In this document: piece by piece, positions 25,104 to 35,370 of the stretch
How the letters are laid out: every line of letters starts with the position of its first letter
How positions within the stretch are numbered: position 1 is the first letter of the stretch
Source: Tetranychus cinnabarinus
Lineage: Eukaryota > Arthropoda > Arachnida > Trombidiformes > Tetranychidae
Length of the DNA: 64,000 bases
NCBI GenBank assembly: GCA_022266195.1
Contig: WHVY01000003.1
Span: 992,001-1,056,000 of the forward strand
Direction: 5' to 3'
Made by a program: the position numbers and the translations under genes
The notes under the pieces: generated by a model
What the model saw: only the letters and a program-made list of their open reading frames with translations
What the model was told of the DNA's origin: nothing
Databases searched by the model: none

Positions 25104-26028
25104 TTCACCTCCTTTGATTAAAATAAATCAAATTTTGTTTAAAAATTTTATTTATGCTACTATAATTATAAACGTTTATCGGTAAAAAATTTACTAGGTA
25201 ATTACATTTGCAGTACAGGTTCAATTTTAATGATCCTAAGTTTCTACGGTGAGGAAATTTCTTTTTGATAAAAGAGAAAAAAAATGAAAGCAAAAATATT
25301 TTCATGAGAAATATAATGAACCACTGGAAACAATCGCTAATGAATCGCGTTTCCGTGAAATTCGTGAAATAGGTGGATATTCCAAAAGTTGATGCCACCC
25401 ATTTCCATTACTAGGCACTTCTAAATCACAGGCCAGCTCTGAATTTTCCTTGCATAAGTTCCTTCGCAAGATATTTGGGATCTCCTTCAGTTACTTCGTC
25501 AATATCGATCTAATGTGGTAAATTTAAAATTCAAGAGAAAAAGTCATTAGAAAAGATCGGTTTAAAATCAATTGCATTACATACTTCAGAAGCTTTAACG
25601 ACCAGTCCAAAATCTCCTAACTTAAAGAGACCGTCTTTAGATATAAAAATATTATCAGGTTTGATATCAAGATGAGTTAGATCAAGTTCATGTTATTTAC
25701 CATCATTTTTACTTATACATTTATAAACATTACCAAAAGATCCGGATCCAATTTTCTTTTCGATTTTGAAGCATTTTTGGAAATATGATTCACTTTGTGT
25801 TTCGTCATAATCTTTACTCAAAGTAGCTGCATAAGAATAAAGAAAGGAAGAGTAAGTTAGTAAACATAAAATTATCGATCCATAATCAGCGATAGTCAAC
25901 AAGGTGGTCGATGTGGTTTGTCAACTGTACAACAAAAACATTATTCAAAAAAAATGCCTGCTAGTTTTTCATTTCAAACACAGATGGCAATGAGTTTATT
26001 TTTCTTAACTAGTACTCGATACAAAAAG

Positions 26029-26756
26029 TAGACTCCGAAGTCAGTCGTTTTTTCAACGACTGACTGACTGGGGGTTTTATCGACTGGCGGTCGACTCGAG
26101 TCGAATCAGTCGACTTTCACTCAAAACGACTGGCGGTCGACTCATTTCGACTCAAAGCACAATTTTTGAGGGGGTATGAGGGGGTTTTTAAGAGACGATC
26201 TAGAAACAAACAAGAAAGTACATCTTCTGCCTTAAAATGATCTTTTTAGTTAATATATTAGCTTTTTTATTTAATATCAAAATCAACGCAGATCTACGTT
26301 GAATAATCAAAGTTGTCATGTATAAACTTATTTAAAAAAAATTGTTGAAAAAATTTGGCGCTTAAACTCAAATTTTGAGTGAACTGAGTCGACTTAGTCG
26401 TCTCAAATTAGAGTCGACTAAGTCGACTCAGTCGATACCTCAATCAACTGGCGCTCAGTCGAATCTTCATCAACTGACTCAGCGGCTCAATCGACTGACT
26501 TCGGTGTAGCCTAATGGTTAGAGCGCCGGACACCTTCCCTTGGTGTCTGGTGTTCGAATCCGGACGGTGGCACTGGAGATTGTCATAGGCGGCGATGCCT
26601 TTACAAGTGGGAGCTTAAGTGTCTCCCTGGTTGCCTTTCAGCCCTTCGCGTGTACACTCTGCTGCGGTCATACGCTCATTGTGATGGGAGGGGTGCGGGA
26701 GGTAATCGCCTGCGTAATAGCAGCCTGCTCATTCAGTGCGGGGACATCACAGTCTA
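26029..26756. mobile_element. hAT-like non-autonomous element, composite, 728 bp
   Basis: It is flanked by the 8-bp duplication ACAAAAAG (26021..26028 and 26757..26764). The uninterrupted site is present in the source PKMYT1 promoter at 23945..23952, so both ends are fixed. It starts TAGACTCCGAAGTCAGTCG and ends AGTCTA. The left end matches the 343-bp element at 61608. An internal copy of the matching right end, GACTTCGGTGT, lies at 26497-26507. From there to the real end is a GC-rich stretch of about 245 bp that begins with a tRNA-like sequence. No transposase is encoded. Eight-base duplications and TAG-type ends point to the hAT superfamily. Confidence 0.85.
26500..26575 (+). other. tRNA-Gly(CCC)-like, pol III SINE-type head
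   Basis: TAGCCTAATGGTTAGAGC (26507..26524) fits a pol III A box and GTTCGAATCC (26552..26561) fits a B box at tRNA spacing. Between them, ACACC/GGTGT (26530..26534 / 26542..26546) form a 5-bp anticodon stem around TTCCCTT, which would read CCC (glycine). The acceptor ends do not pair and the T loop is two bases too long, so a working tRNA is unlikely. A tRNA-derived SINE head inside the transposon fits better. Confidence 0.55.
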
Positions 26757-27349
26757 ACAAAAAGATAAATTCGGGTAAATACCGGAGTTGGCATAACTGA
26801 CTAAGCGCAAAGAATAAAATTTTGGGAATTTTCTTATTCAATGTTATTGGACCAATAGTAATGTGGTTAAACAATGCTTTTATTGAAAGTCTGAGCCCAA
26901 TATGATTTTAAGAGTAATTCTCTACTCATCATAAGTTGATGTTGATATGTGGGTCATTTTATTCTGAACCGAAAATCCAATATTTTTGATATTTTCCTTT
27001 GAAGATTGAATTCAAGAACCGGTAAGAACTTATTTTTGCAGGAGAAAAATTGGAGTCAAGAATAAAAAAACAAGATTATTAAATGACTCCAATGGCTTTA
27101 GTAATATTGTTTTAGTTGAGGTGAAATCTGTCCAATTCTTTATTCTGTTTAATTGTTCATTTTGCTTCGTTCTTGTTAATTTTCCTCATTTATTCTTGGT
27201 CCGTCCATTAGAAATCAAATTTGATGAAATTACGGATGCACGGACTTTACTTACATAAAATTGTAAAAATTAACAAACAATACTCTTTCAATGTCATCTG
27301 TGTGTATTATAAATCTATTGGAAAAATAGCTCAAACAACATAAGGTGAT

Positions 27350-27771
27350 GGTAAAGTCCAAAATGGCCAAAGTCAAAACAGCCAAATACAAAGCTGCTTA
27401 AACCATATCAATTCAAATTGCAAAAAAGTCCAAAAAAACCTGCCTATGGATATTGATAAGCTAATTAATTATACTTAATTAACTCCGATCGAGTCAGAAA
27501 ATGGCCCACATACACCTATGTCGATGCTCTTGTGTCCTAAAAATTATTGAGTCAATTGATTAAGTCAAACTTATTCAAAATTGAAGCAAAAGTCAGTTGT
27601 AAAAAAACAAAAGTACTTTTTGATACCCTAATAAATCTGACCATTTAAGTAGTTTTATTTGATTTAAGCAGCTTTATATTTGGCTGTTTTGACTTTGGCC
27701 GTTTTGGACTTGGCTGTTATGGACTTGGCTGTTTTGACTTTGGCTGTTTTGAACCCAAACCAAGGTGATAA
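27350..27771. mobile_element. hAT-like MITE, 422 bp
   Basis: It is flanked by the 8-bp duplication AAGGTGAT (27342..27349 and 27772..27779). The two ends are inverted repeats of more than 35 bp sharing GCCAAAGTCAAAACAGCCAA, with GGT at the outermost bases. The right end carries extra tandem units of TTGGCTGTTTTGACT. There is no coding capacity. The 8-bp duplication suggests hAT mobilisation. Confidence 0.8.
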
Positions 27772-28620
27772 TCACAGTAAATAGCATTTATTAATTTATT
27801 TTTATCGCGATCTATCAATAGTTTTCTGTGTTTTGTATCGAAGTTACTTTATTAATTTGTTTGCTTCGAAAATGGTTTAATATCAGAATCATTCAGGTAT
27901 GTAAATCTCGCCATTTGCACCGGCAAAGGTTTCAAAATTGTATATTTTTATTTGATAGCCAAGATAGATGTTGAATTAGGTTATGCTTAATCCGCCTTAA
28001 CTTTAAACCCAGTTTGTTATTGACTTAATCCTCTAAAATTCAATTTCAAATGCATTTATTTAACGGAAATTTGGCCAAGCGCGATTTGATGTTTCTGTTT
28101 GTTAACGGTGTGTAGTATCCCTTCATTATCTCTGTCTATTGTTACTATCAATTGCGTTCCAGAAGCTGTTTTTATCAAATTAACAATTATTTAGTTTCAA
28201 TAGATGGAATGTTATTCACTAGATTAGCACCGGCAAGTCTTGATTTTCTAAAAATATGCTTTTCTCTTGAATCTTCAATTTCAAAGCCTTGTTTTCCGAT
28301 ATTTGCAGGCCATGAATATAAAACCAAATGTAAATTTGACAGTCAATGAAAAACCAACATCAATCGTTCATTATTGAGCTAAATTACCCGTAACAAGTAT
28401 ACAAAAAAATATTACCGATAAATTGAAATCAATAGGTTAAACATATCTGTAAATAAAATTATATTTTCATATTAATCATTTGCAAAAAAGGGAAAAAATT
28501 GAGTGTTTAGAGGCATCCAAGGGAGAATCATATATATAGATAATTATATATATGTAGGATTATGACCTAAACAGCGTCAGGTCGACAAAAAAGAGATGAT
28601 ATACAAGACAAGAAGTAATA

Positions 28621-28690
28621 ATGAAGGTGATGATGATCATGACAGAGATGGCGATGATGAGAATGGCGATGATAATGAAAATGGTGATGG
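28621..28690 (+). repeat. Imperfect GAT microsatellite
   Basis: A degenerate GATGAT/GATGGT repeat. It is the reason for an apparent His-rich frame on the minus strand, which I do not regard as coding. Confidence 0.7.
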
Positions 28691-29341
28691 AAGAGAAAAG
28701 ATGAGACTAAAGAGGAAAATGGATGGGACGGGATGATGAACATCAGATAATCATCTCGATCAATCTTGCAAATTTTTTGAAAAGGAACAAAAGTTAATGG
28801 CAATGGAAATTCATAAGTTGACTCTTCACTCGTTGGTCTTTTGTTTTTACTCTTTTTCCCCTTTCAAATAGGTTAGATTAATGTTACGTAGGAAAGATTT
28901 CGTTTATTCTCATCCCAACACACATCTCACTTCGATGGTTAGGAGCAATTTTTACATCCAATTTTCAATGAAAGAATCGTCTTTGCATACCTTACTTAAG
29001 CGTTCACTTGCTTACATTCATTTACTTAAAACTAAAACACAAATACATGCAGTTTTGTTTTTACTAGTTCAATATGTGCGCTTTTAGCTTTCAAAACAAA
29101 GATAAATTGCAATTAGTGAGGATTAAATTGCGATGTTGGGTAGTTTCTGTCTGATTAATATGGTTAAGATGAAAAGTTTCAAAAAAAGGATAATGGACTG
29201 CTGGAAAATTAAGCAAAGAGCAAGCAAGCGAACGATATTGAAAGGAGTCAAAAAGCTTTTAAAACGAAGATCGCAATTGTATCGAGAGGTGGAGGGAAAG
29301 TTAATTTAAGAAGAGGGTGGATAGGAAAGGGCGAGGGAAAG

Positions 29342-29412
29342 ATATACATTAGTATGTATATTATGTATATGTATATGTATATTTTGTATTTATATTTATA
29401 TTATATTTATAA
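29342..29412 (+). repeat. TATG/TAT microsatellite
   Basis: TATGTATATGTATAT-type simple repeat that ends just past the stop codon of the zinc-finger gene, probably in its 3'UTR. Confidence 0.75.
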
Positions 29413-29426
29413 TCACCGGCTTATTA

Positions 29427-31119
29427 TCATTTATTCCGATGAGAAGTCGTCAAGTGTTTTTGTAAAAGAGCTGGCATCAGGAAGCCTTTACCACATTGGG
29501 TACAATAATGAGGATATTCTTTCGTGTGAATGGCTATTATATGATTGCGGAGACTTGAGCTTTGATTAAATTTAGATCCACAACGATTACAATGATAAGG
29601 TTTTTCTCCAGTGTGGGTTAAGATGTGTCTCTGTAGATGAGATTTGGTCTTAAATGATTTACCACAGTGAGAACAGTGAAATTTTCTTCTCATTTCACCG
29701 AGAGAGGTACCATCAGCTGAATCCATTGAAACTATTGATCTTGATTTACGATTACCTTTCCCTCGACCACGACTCGAAGAGCCAGGTACTAGGTCAGTTG
29801 TAGTGGTTGTTGTTGTCTGTGCCCCTATGAGTGCTACAGTAGTATCCATTGGATCATTGGTTGACTTCGTGTAAGGCGGTCCCTGAGTAATTATTTCTTG
29901 ATAATAATCTGTTGCTACCATTTGATCAGCGGCTACGTTTAAATACTCTTGATCACCATCTGCTTCCCCTCCGTCTTCTTCCGATTCAACTTCTTCTTCT
30001 TCGTCGTCTTCTTCATCACTAACATCGTTCTCACCAACGGTAGGTATTGCAGAAACCATTGGCATTAATGTGGTACCATTTTGTGAACTATTATCTAATG
30101 AACCATCTTCATCTTGTTGAACAATTTGTTGTTGTTGCTGCGTCTGCTGCTGCTGCTGTTGCTGATGATGTTGTAGTTGCATATCTTGATCTTCTTCCTC
30201 CTCTTCTTCCTCTTCTTCTTCCTCTTCTTCCTCTTCTTCCTCTTCTTCCTCTTCTTCCTCTTCTTCGTCTTCTTCCTCCTCCTCCTCTTCTTCTTCTTCT
30301 TCATCTTCGTCTTCTTCGTCATTGTCAGATGTTTGATATCTTTGGTTTACCTTCGTCGATCTTTTCGAATCTTGCATATAATTACCGCTAAGATGATGGG
30401 AAGTTTGGTTACTTGCATAATGATTTGTATCCTTTCTGATCGTTGGTTGTACATTAGATCCTATTAATAAAAGATCGTCGGTTGTCGCTGTTGCAACTGA
30501 TCTTTTGCCCACCATAGCACATGAATTTTGTTCTTCTTCATCGCTTTCGACCTCGATTTTGACGAGATTGTTGGAAGATCCATTGTAACTAGATTCACTG
30601 TCTTCGGTCGGTGATTTACTACAAACATTACAAGAGTGGGGAGTCTCCCCTGAATGGCTATTAACATGCCATTTAAAAGTAATTTCTGTTTCAGTCGAAA
30701 AACGACAATGTGAACATGTATGTAATATAATTCCATTAGCTTGTGCATGGACTCTGACATGTTGTTGGAAATAAGATAAACAGGTGAACAATGCACTACA
30801 TTCTGGACATGTAAATATCCCAGGATCTAAAAAAGAAAAAACATTAAAAAGTTGTAGAAAAAAATAAGAAAAAGCAAAGTAATGTTTCATGCACAATAAC
30901 CGAGATTCACATAATAAAACTAGTAAACAAAAAAGTGTAAGTCACGATCGGCGATGAGCAAAATTGAATAAATTAAGAATGAAGATACCATCAAATGAGA
31001 TGATTGATTGTCAATCAGATATTCAAGAGCTAATTCTTTGTAAAATCAAATTTGAAATGAATTTGATGACAATAAGAAAAAAAGCTTCACTTACATCGCT
31101 CCCTTTTGGTTAAACTCAT
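29427..31119 (-). CDS. C2H2 zinc-finger protein with long acidic tract
   Basis: Two exons, 31095..31119 (MSLTKRER) and 29427..30826, join in phase to 474 aa. The N-terminal part has two fingers, CPECSALFTCLSYFQQHVRVH and CSHCRFSTETEITFKWHVNSH, and a broken third start (CNVC with no His pair). Then come an acidic linker, a tract of roughly 45-50 nearly pure Glu with a few Asp (encoded by 30193..30330), a Gln-rich block (30121..30185) and a second acidic patch. The C-terminus has three fingers: CSHCGKSFKTKSHLQRHILTH with the TGEKPY linker, CNRCGSKFNQSSSLRNHIIAIH split by one extra residue in the His spacing, and CTQCGKGFLMPALLQKHLTTSH. This layout suggests a sequence-specific DNA-binding nuclear protein. 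The acidic and Gln tracts are typical of activation or chromatin-contact regions. I do not recognise a named orthologue. Confidence 0.85.
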
Positions 31120-31513
31120 TTGAAAGATGGTTCAGATGATTTTCTTCCGATTTGATGAACAATTCAATTTGATTTAATTTTAAACGGTTGTAAACTTGTC
31201 ATTCAATGGTGAAAAAAATCAAGTCATTTGAAAATTCATTAAATTCAAATCAAAATGATCATACTTTGTTTACAATTTTCAACATGATTACTCTTAAAGA
31301 TTCCCTAAAAATTTTACTTTTCATTCATCAAACAGTCAGGTAACACAAGTTAGTAGCTAGACAACTCAAAAGATGGCACAGTTCTCATTGGCCGCAATCC
31401 AGCAAAGACAAAGAATTGAGAAAAATGATAAACAACCAACAGATGGCATTACAGTCTTCAGAACGGATTCGTAATTTTTTCATAATTAAATGTTATTATA
31501 TTTTTAAAAATGA
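31120..31513. other. Upstream region of the zinc-finger gene
   Basis: AT-rich DNA of about 400 bp holding the 5' region of the zinc-finger gene. No TATA box or repeat is recognised. Confidence 0.4.
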
Positions 31514-31523
31514 TAATTTAATG

Positions 31524-31915
31524 TTATTTGCTTATAATCCCCAGATGAACAAGGACCGGTGCTGAAAATTTAATCTGAGTGCCAATTTCTTCTTTGATCA
31601 AAAGTCTCTCCGAAAGTGGACAACCGTAGGGTGGTAGAGAAAAGGGTCGATTATTACCTGTGTCAATCTGACTCTGGCACAAAGTAGTCATTCCTAACTG
31701 ACTTGGATCAAATGCGAACAACTCAATTCCTGCTTCTAGCAATTGGTTTAAAGATTCTTTTTGTTGTTGATTGAGAGAAGCTCCTACCGAAACATGGCCT
31801 TTGCTTAAACACATGGGAACGAGTTCTGATTTAATTGCTGAATTCGTATCTTGATCTTTATAATCTTTTGCATCTGGTTGTTCCGTTGTCTCTGAATTTT
31901 GTTTGATTCCTGTTT
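31524..31915 (-). mobile_element. Ty3/gypsy pol fragment
   Basis: An open stretch encodes a peptide with LLEAGIELFAFDPSQLGMTT followed by an IDTGNNRPFSLPPYGCPLSE block. This is the conserved linker that leads into reverse transcriptase in Ty3/gypsy polyproteins (the H-x-IDTG-x-x-PxxxxPYR-type motif). The reverse-transcriptase domain itself is missing, and no LTR was seen on either side. Its apparent ATG (31937) actually belongs to the promoter repeat of the next gene, so it is a relic without its own start. Confidence 0.7.
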
Positions 31916-31920
31916 GACAA

Positions 31921-32127
31921 AGATTTTTATGGATCATTCTTTGAATCTAACTTTAGCCTAATGGTCATGTCCAAGGATAAAACGTTTAAAACAAGATCAC
32001 CTTGTCGACCAGTATTGTTAGTGAATCCTTAATCCTGGTTCACCCAAAGTCTTTGTTTTAACCCGTTTAAGTCGGAAAAAATATGGTATATAAAGGGCCA
32101 AAATTGTCAATGAAAATCATTCTCAAC
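31921..32127 (+). promoter_or_regulatory. Repeated secreted-family promoter, TATA at 32087
   Basis: First of twelve copies of a block of about 200 bp. Its shared parts are GATAAAACGTTTAAAACAAG, then CCTGGTTCACCCAAAG, then CCGTTTAAGTC, then ATGGTATATAAAG and GAAAATCATTCTCAAC. The TATA box TATATAAAG is at 32087..32095, about 140 bp before the ATG. Confidence 0.75.
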
Positions 32128-32234
32128 TTTTATCTTGACAAGTCAACATTAATTGTGTATTCATTAGTCTTTAGACTCTAGTCTCTTCAATTTTCTTGAA
32201 TCTATTTCTACCTTTCAATTTTACTTTTGTGAAA

Positions 32235-32750
32235 ATGAAGTTCATCTATTTATTGTGTTTATCATTCATCATCTTCAACTATGTTAAGGCTGAAGAAGAA
32301 GACAATTTTGATAATGCTGTCGAAAATAGCTTACATCCCCGTGAATATTACGAAGCGTCAACTCCAGATAAGCAACCCATACTTCCACCTCGTCCACCAA
32401 ATGATTATCCAACATACGATGTTGAAGTTTCCACCATTCCCTCGTTCAAAGATAAACTTGACCAAGCTAAAAAGGACTTGAAAAATAGAGTTGACAAGGC
32501 CAAAAAGAAGGCCGGCCAATTCAAGAAGAAGGTTGCTCAGACCAAGAAGAAGTTTGGAAAGGACGTGAATGATAAAGTGGCTTCAATTAAGCAAAAGAAG
32601 CTGGAAAAAGTCGAAAAACCCAAAACCACAACACCCGAACCCTTCGTTGTATACGAAAGAGTCAAAGTACCCAAGAAAACTGTCAACAAGAAGGTGAAGA
32701 AACCAAAGTCCATGAAATGCAGAAAAATAGAAGAAGCATTATTTGGATAA
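32235..32750 (+). CDS. Small secreted protein, basic subgroup (copy A)
   Basis: 171 aa. Signal peptide MKFIYLLCLSFIIFNYVKA, with cleavage likely after Ala19. The mature part is acidic at first (EEEDNFDNAVENS), then has a Pro-rich stretch (LPPRPPNDYP), then a long Lys-rich amphipathic region with DKAKKKAGQFKKKV-type repeats. It ends with the VEKPKTTTPEPF block and a tail MKCRKIEEALFG that stops on Gly. It shares its 5' leader (TGTGAAA then ATGAAGTTCATCTATTTATT) and promoter with all members, but the mature sequence only with copy C and more weakly with E. The start at 32235 is chosen because every copy starts there; an upstream in-frame ATG at 32196 is not conserved. I do not recognise the family. 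Secretion is supported, while a salivary or host-directed role is only a hypothesis. Confidence 0.85.
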   Translation: MKFIYLLCLSFIIFNYVKAEEEDNFDNAVENSLHPREYYEASTPDKQPILPPRPPNDYPTYDVEVSTIPSFKDKLDQAKKDLKNRVDKAKKKAGQFKKKVAQTKKKFGKDVNDKVASIKQKKLEKVEKPKTTTPEPFVVYERVKVPKKTVNKKVKKPKSMKCRKIEEALFG

Positions 32751-33859
32751 TTATTCAGATCTGGTCCAAATGCTCAAATTTATAACAAGAAATTTATTTG
32801 TACAATTGTAATCAAACTATTCATTGCCTTTTCCTAAATGTATTCAAATCACATAAACTATAATAAAATAAAAATATTTATAAATTGTATACAACTTTTG
32901 TTTATTCATTCGCGTCTCAATATTAGTGTTTCTAGTTTTTAGATTAAGTTGAGTATTGATTGGGCTCGAATAAAAACTTCTCAAAATGTGCTGAACTTGT
33001 CTATCTAAATTCGGCTGAAATGAATGCCTGTTGCTTTCGGTGACCATTCAATTGAGGTTGAAGGCCGCTTTAAGCATTTTTTGAAGTTAATCATAATGTC
33101 AATATAAACTGCATTTTCCATCTCATCTATGGTAATCATAGTGACCAACGGAAATCGAATAGAAAATTGTGGTTTACCAAATTTAAGTTATATTTTACAT
33201 TTTCTGTAATGTTTGTAATTAATCTCTATTTCACACTTTTGCACTCAAAATAAACCTTTTTTCAAATTAACCATCTTAACGCTTATACCTTTGTTCAACT
33301 TTGTTAAAGACAACAAAATTGACAAATACATGACCATTACCTTTACTAACCCACATTGAAACTTTCATACGAAGCAGTTTAAAACTGGATTGAGGATGAA
33401 ATATTAGATAAGTTTAACAAAACCGAGTGACAAGTTTCTGATCTGAACAATCCCAAGTTATAATCACTGTAAAAATTAGACAGAATTTGGAAGAGAATCA
33501 AATTATAATTTATAATTCCTTCATTCTTTTGTTGATCACTGATATAATTACGGGTTTTTTATTTTAAAACGGTCGATGTCTATTGAAACCAAAGATCAAT
33601 TTTCAAAGTGTACATCTCAAACTAATTACTAATCAACTCAACTAGGTTGATATTCAATTGTTTGAACCTATTTTATTCTACAATGAATCCTACTGACTGC
33701 TCACAATAAATATCCAATCAAACCAGCAAATTGAACCATTTGAATATATTTTCACCAAACCTAAATCCCTAAAACTTGTTCAATCGTTCACTAAACAATC
33801 TCAGACTTAAAAAATCAGCTTTACTATGGACTACAGAGTTCGGCAAACTTGTTTAACTA
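32751..33859. other. Spacer, 3'UTR of copy A and unique AT-rich DNA
   Basis: The 3'UTR of copy A, with AATAAA-type signals near 32862, is nearly identical to that of copies C and E (CAAATAAACT... ATTGTATACAACTTT). The rest has no recognised gene. At 33820-33855 begins ACTATGGACTACAGAGTT, a sequence also found ahead of copies C and E, marking the edge of the duplicated unit. Confidence 0.5.
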
Positions 33860-34085
33860 GCTTTTCATGAACATTCTTTGCATCTAACCTCATCCTTATG
33901 GTCATGTCCAAAGATAAAACGTTTAAAACAAGATTCCGTGAACACCTTTAACATTGTCAAACGATATTGTTTCAGATCAATTAACAATCCTGGTTCACCC
34001 AAAGCCTTTGTTTTAAGCCGTTTAAGTCAGACAAAATATGGTATATAAAGGAATGAATATTTCAATGAAAACCATTCTCAACTTC
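33860..34085 (+). promoter_or_regulatory. Secreted-family promoter, TATA at 34042
   Basis: Same block as ahead of copy A, with the added segment CACCTTTAACATTGTCAAACG between the two halves that distinguishes the LPFK-type copies. TATATAAAG at 34042..34050, 150 bp before the ATG. Confidence 0.75.
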
Positions 34086-34191
34086 GTCTTGTAACTTAAA
34101 CACTGTTTGTGTACTTGCTAGCAATTCAACTCTAGTCTTTTCAATTCTTCTTCAGTCTATTATCTTCCTTTCAATCCTTAAATTTGTGAAA

Positions 34192-34590
34192 ATGAAGTTA
34201 ATATATTTATTGTGTATATCATTGATCATCTTCAGTTATGTCCAAGCTCTCCCTTTCAAAGCCAATTCGCTTTCTTCCGATGAAATTTATGAATCTTCGT
34301 TACAAAGTGATAACATTGTCTACCTGTCTGAGAGGAAATCAGAGACTCACCCAATACTTAGGGGTAACACTGTATACCTGTCCAAGAAGAAACCAGAGAC
34401 TCTTCCATCTCGTCCACCATCAGTTTATCCAGTGATCAAAGAGCAAGTAACTCCAAAACCTTCCATTTTTAAAAGGGTAAAGCTGATGGTAAAAGCCGTG
34501 AGCGATTCAACTAAAGTATTTTTGAGTGGTTGCAGGGACGCACTGGCCTGGACGCTTTTGTATTTCTCGATACTCTTGTCAAACATCTAA
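34192..34590 (+). CDS. Small secreted protein, LPFK subgroup (copy B)
   Basis: 132 aa. Signal peptide MKLIYLLCISLIIFSYVQA followed by the subgroup start LPFKANSLSSDEIYESSL. It carries a 19-residue insertion (KSETHPILRGNTVYLSKKK) shared only with copy I. Next is the core PPSVYPVIKEQVTPKPSIFK, then VSDSTKVFLSG and a hydrophobic end (WTLLYFSILLSNI). The 3'UTR encodes, in another frame or after the stop, the same sequence that copy J translates. A CYP392-like gene faces it at 35468..36997. Function is unknown. Confidence 0.85.
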   Translation: MKLIYLLCISLIIFSYVQALPFKANSLSSDEIYESSLQSDNIVYLSERKSETHPILRGNTVYLSKKKPETLPSRPPSVYPVIKEQVTPKPSIFKRVKLMVKAVSDSTKVFLSGCRDALAWTLLYFSILLSNI

Positions 34591-34919
34591 GGGCGAAAAA
34601 AGAACAAAAAAAACAGAAGCAGTCCCAATCAAAGCTCTGAAAGAATACAAAATAACAGCAACATAACCGTTCCTATTAGTACCTTTGATTTGTTCAAACA
34701 ATAACCAAAATAATTATATTTGAGCAATTATATATTAAACATGATTTGAAATGACTTCAATGAATGACTCTACTATGTATATTCCGATACATTAAAGGCA
34801 ATATTGTGATAAAATAAAATAAATTTCAAAAAGCAAAGCATGTTTAATCATTTCGCTGATCAAATGAAAAATGAAATTGTCTAAAATAAACCAGAATTGT
34901 GTGTTCGATATATCAATGG

Positions 34920-35030
34920 TGAAATTTACATCGACTTCATCACCCAAAGCCTTGTGTTATACATTATAAGTGTCATACATGTATGATTTAGTATATGAAG
35001 GAATAAATATTTATAAAATAGCCAAGATGT
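34920..35030 (+). promoter_or_regulatory. Degenerate orphan secreted-family promoter
   Basis: CACCCAAAGCCTTGTGTTATACATTATAAGTGTC... followed by TTTAGTATATGAAGGAATAA matches the promoter block with a damaged TATA box (34990-35000). No family gene follows, so it is probably the remnant of a lost copy. Confidence 0.5.
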
Positions 35031-35194
35031 TAATCTTACGGCGTGACAATTTGAGAGGGTTTGTACTGTATTCAAACAAAAGGTGAATTCACATATTCTT
35101 GCTTGTTATCTGTTTGAAAATAACATTAAAGTAACTATTTTCACAATAGAACCAATGTTCTTATAATAGCAACCGAAGTAAATACAAAAAGCTC

Positions 35195-35370
35195 TTAAAG
35201 TATCGAAATCGGTACCACAATATTGCTTGATTTAGTAAAATTGAACTGATGAACTGGCTTTGGTTAGTTTCCATGAACCAGGTTTTCATGTTTAACGTGA
35301 ATGCTTTAACTGATGCTAATCATTATACGATCAATAGCATTAAAAACAGAACAAAAGCAAAAGATGTTTT
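35195..35370. repeat. Dispersed repeat, copy 1
   Basis: About 175 bp starting AAGTATCGAAATCGGTACCA, matching 44879..45095 in the same orientation. The second copy has about 50 extra bases (TTATCACAATATTTGGTCTT...) in the middle. No terminal repeats; probably part of a larger duplicated segment. Confidence 0.7.

Larger units (their letters stand above)
25230..26863 (-). pseudogene. Decayed PKMYT1 duplicate with promoter, interrupted by a transposon
   Basis: This segment repeats 21915..24025 in the same orientation with many internal deletions. Recognisable pieces are the membrane-anchor exon (25240-25390, partly deleted), the exon with EGDPKYLAKELM-type sequence (25440-25510), the DFG exon (25585-25690), the P-loop exon (25690-25835), a trace of exon 2 (25900-25915) and the promoter (25930-26028 and 26765-26863). 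Exons are fused across lost introns in some places while introns survive in others, so it is a genomic duplicate and not a retrocopy. No frame could make a kinase. The transposon at 26029..26756 splits the promoter part. Confidence 0.9.
26864..29426. other. Intergenic region with one MITE and simple repeats
   Basis: No supported gene between the PKMYT1 relic and the zinc-finger gene. Apart from the MITE at 27350..27771 and the simple repeats listed separately, the sequence is plain AT-rich DNA. The frame at 28152..28349 has no homology I recognise. Confidence 0.5.

Noticed and set aside
26500..26575. Functional tRNA-Gly(CCC)
   Set aside because: Anticodon arm and internal boxes are good, but the acceptor ends do not pair and the T loop is too long; listed as tRNA-like only.
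26540..26800. 86-codon open frame
   Set aside because: It is inside the composite transposon and its tRNA-like tail and crosses the target-site border; no protein-like features.
28567..28803. His-rich frame on the minus strand
   Set aside because: It is produced by the GAT microsatellite.
30047..30467. Leu/Phe-rich frames on the + strand
   Set aside because: They are the reverse reading of the acidic and Gln repeats of the zinc-finger gene; composition comes only from the repeat.
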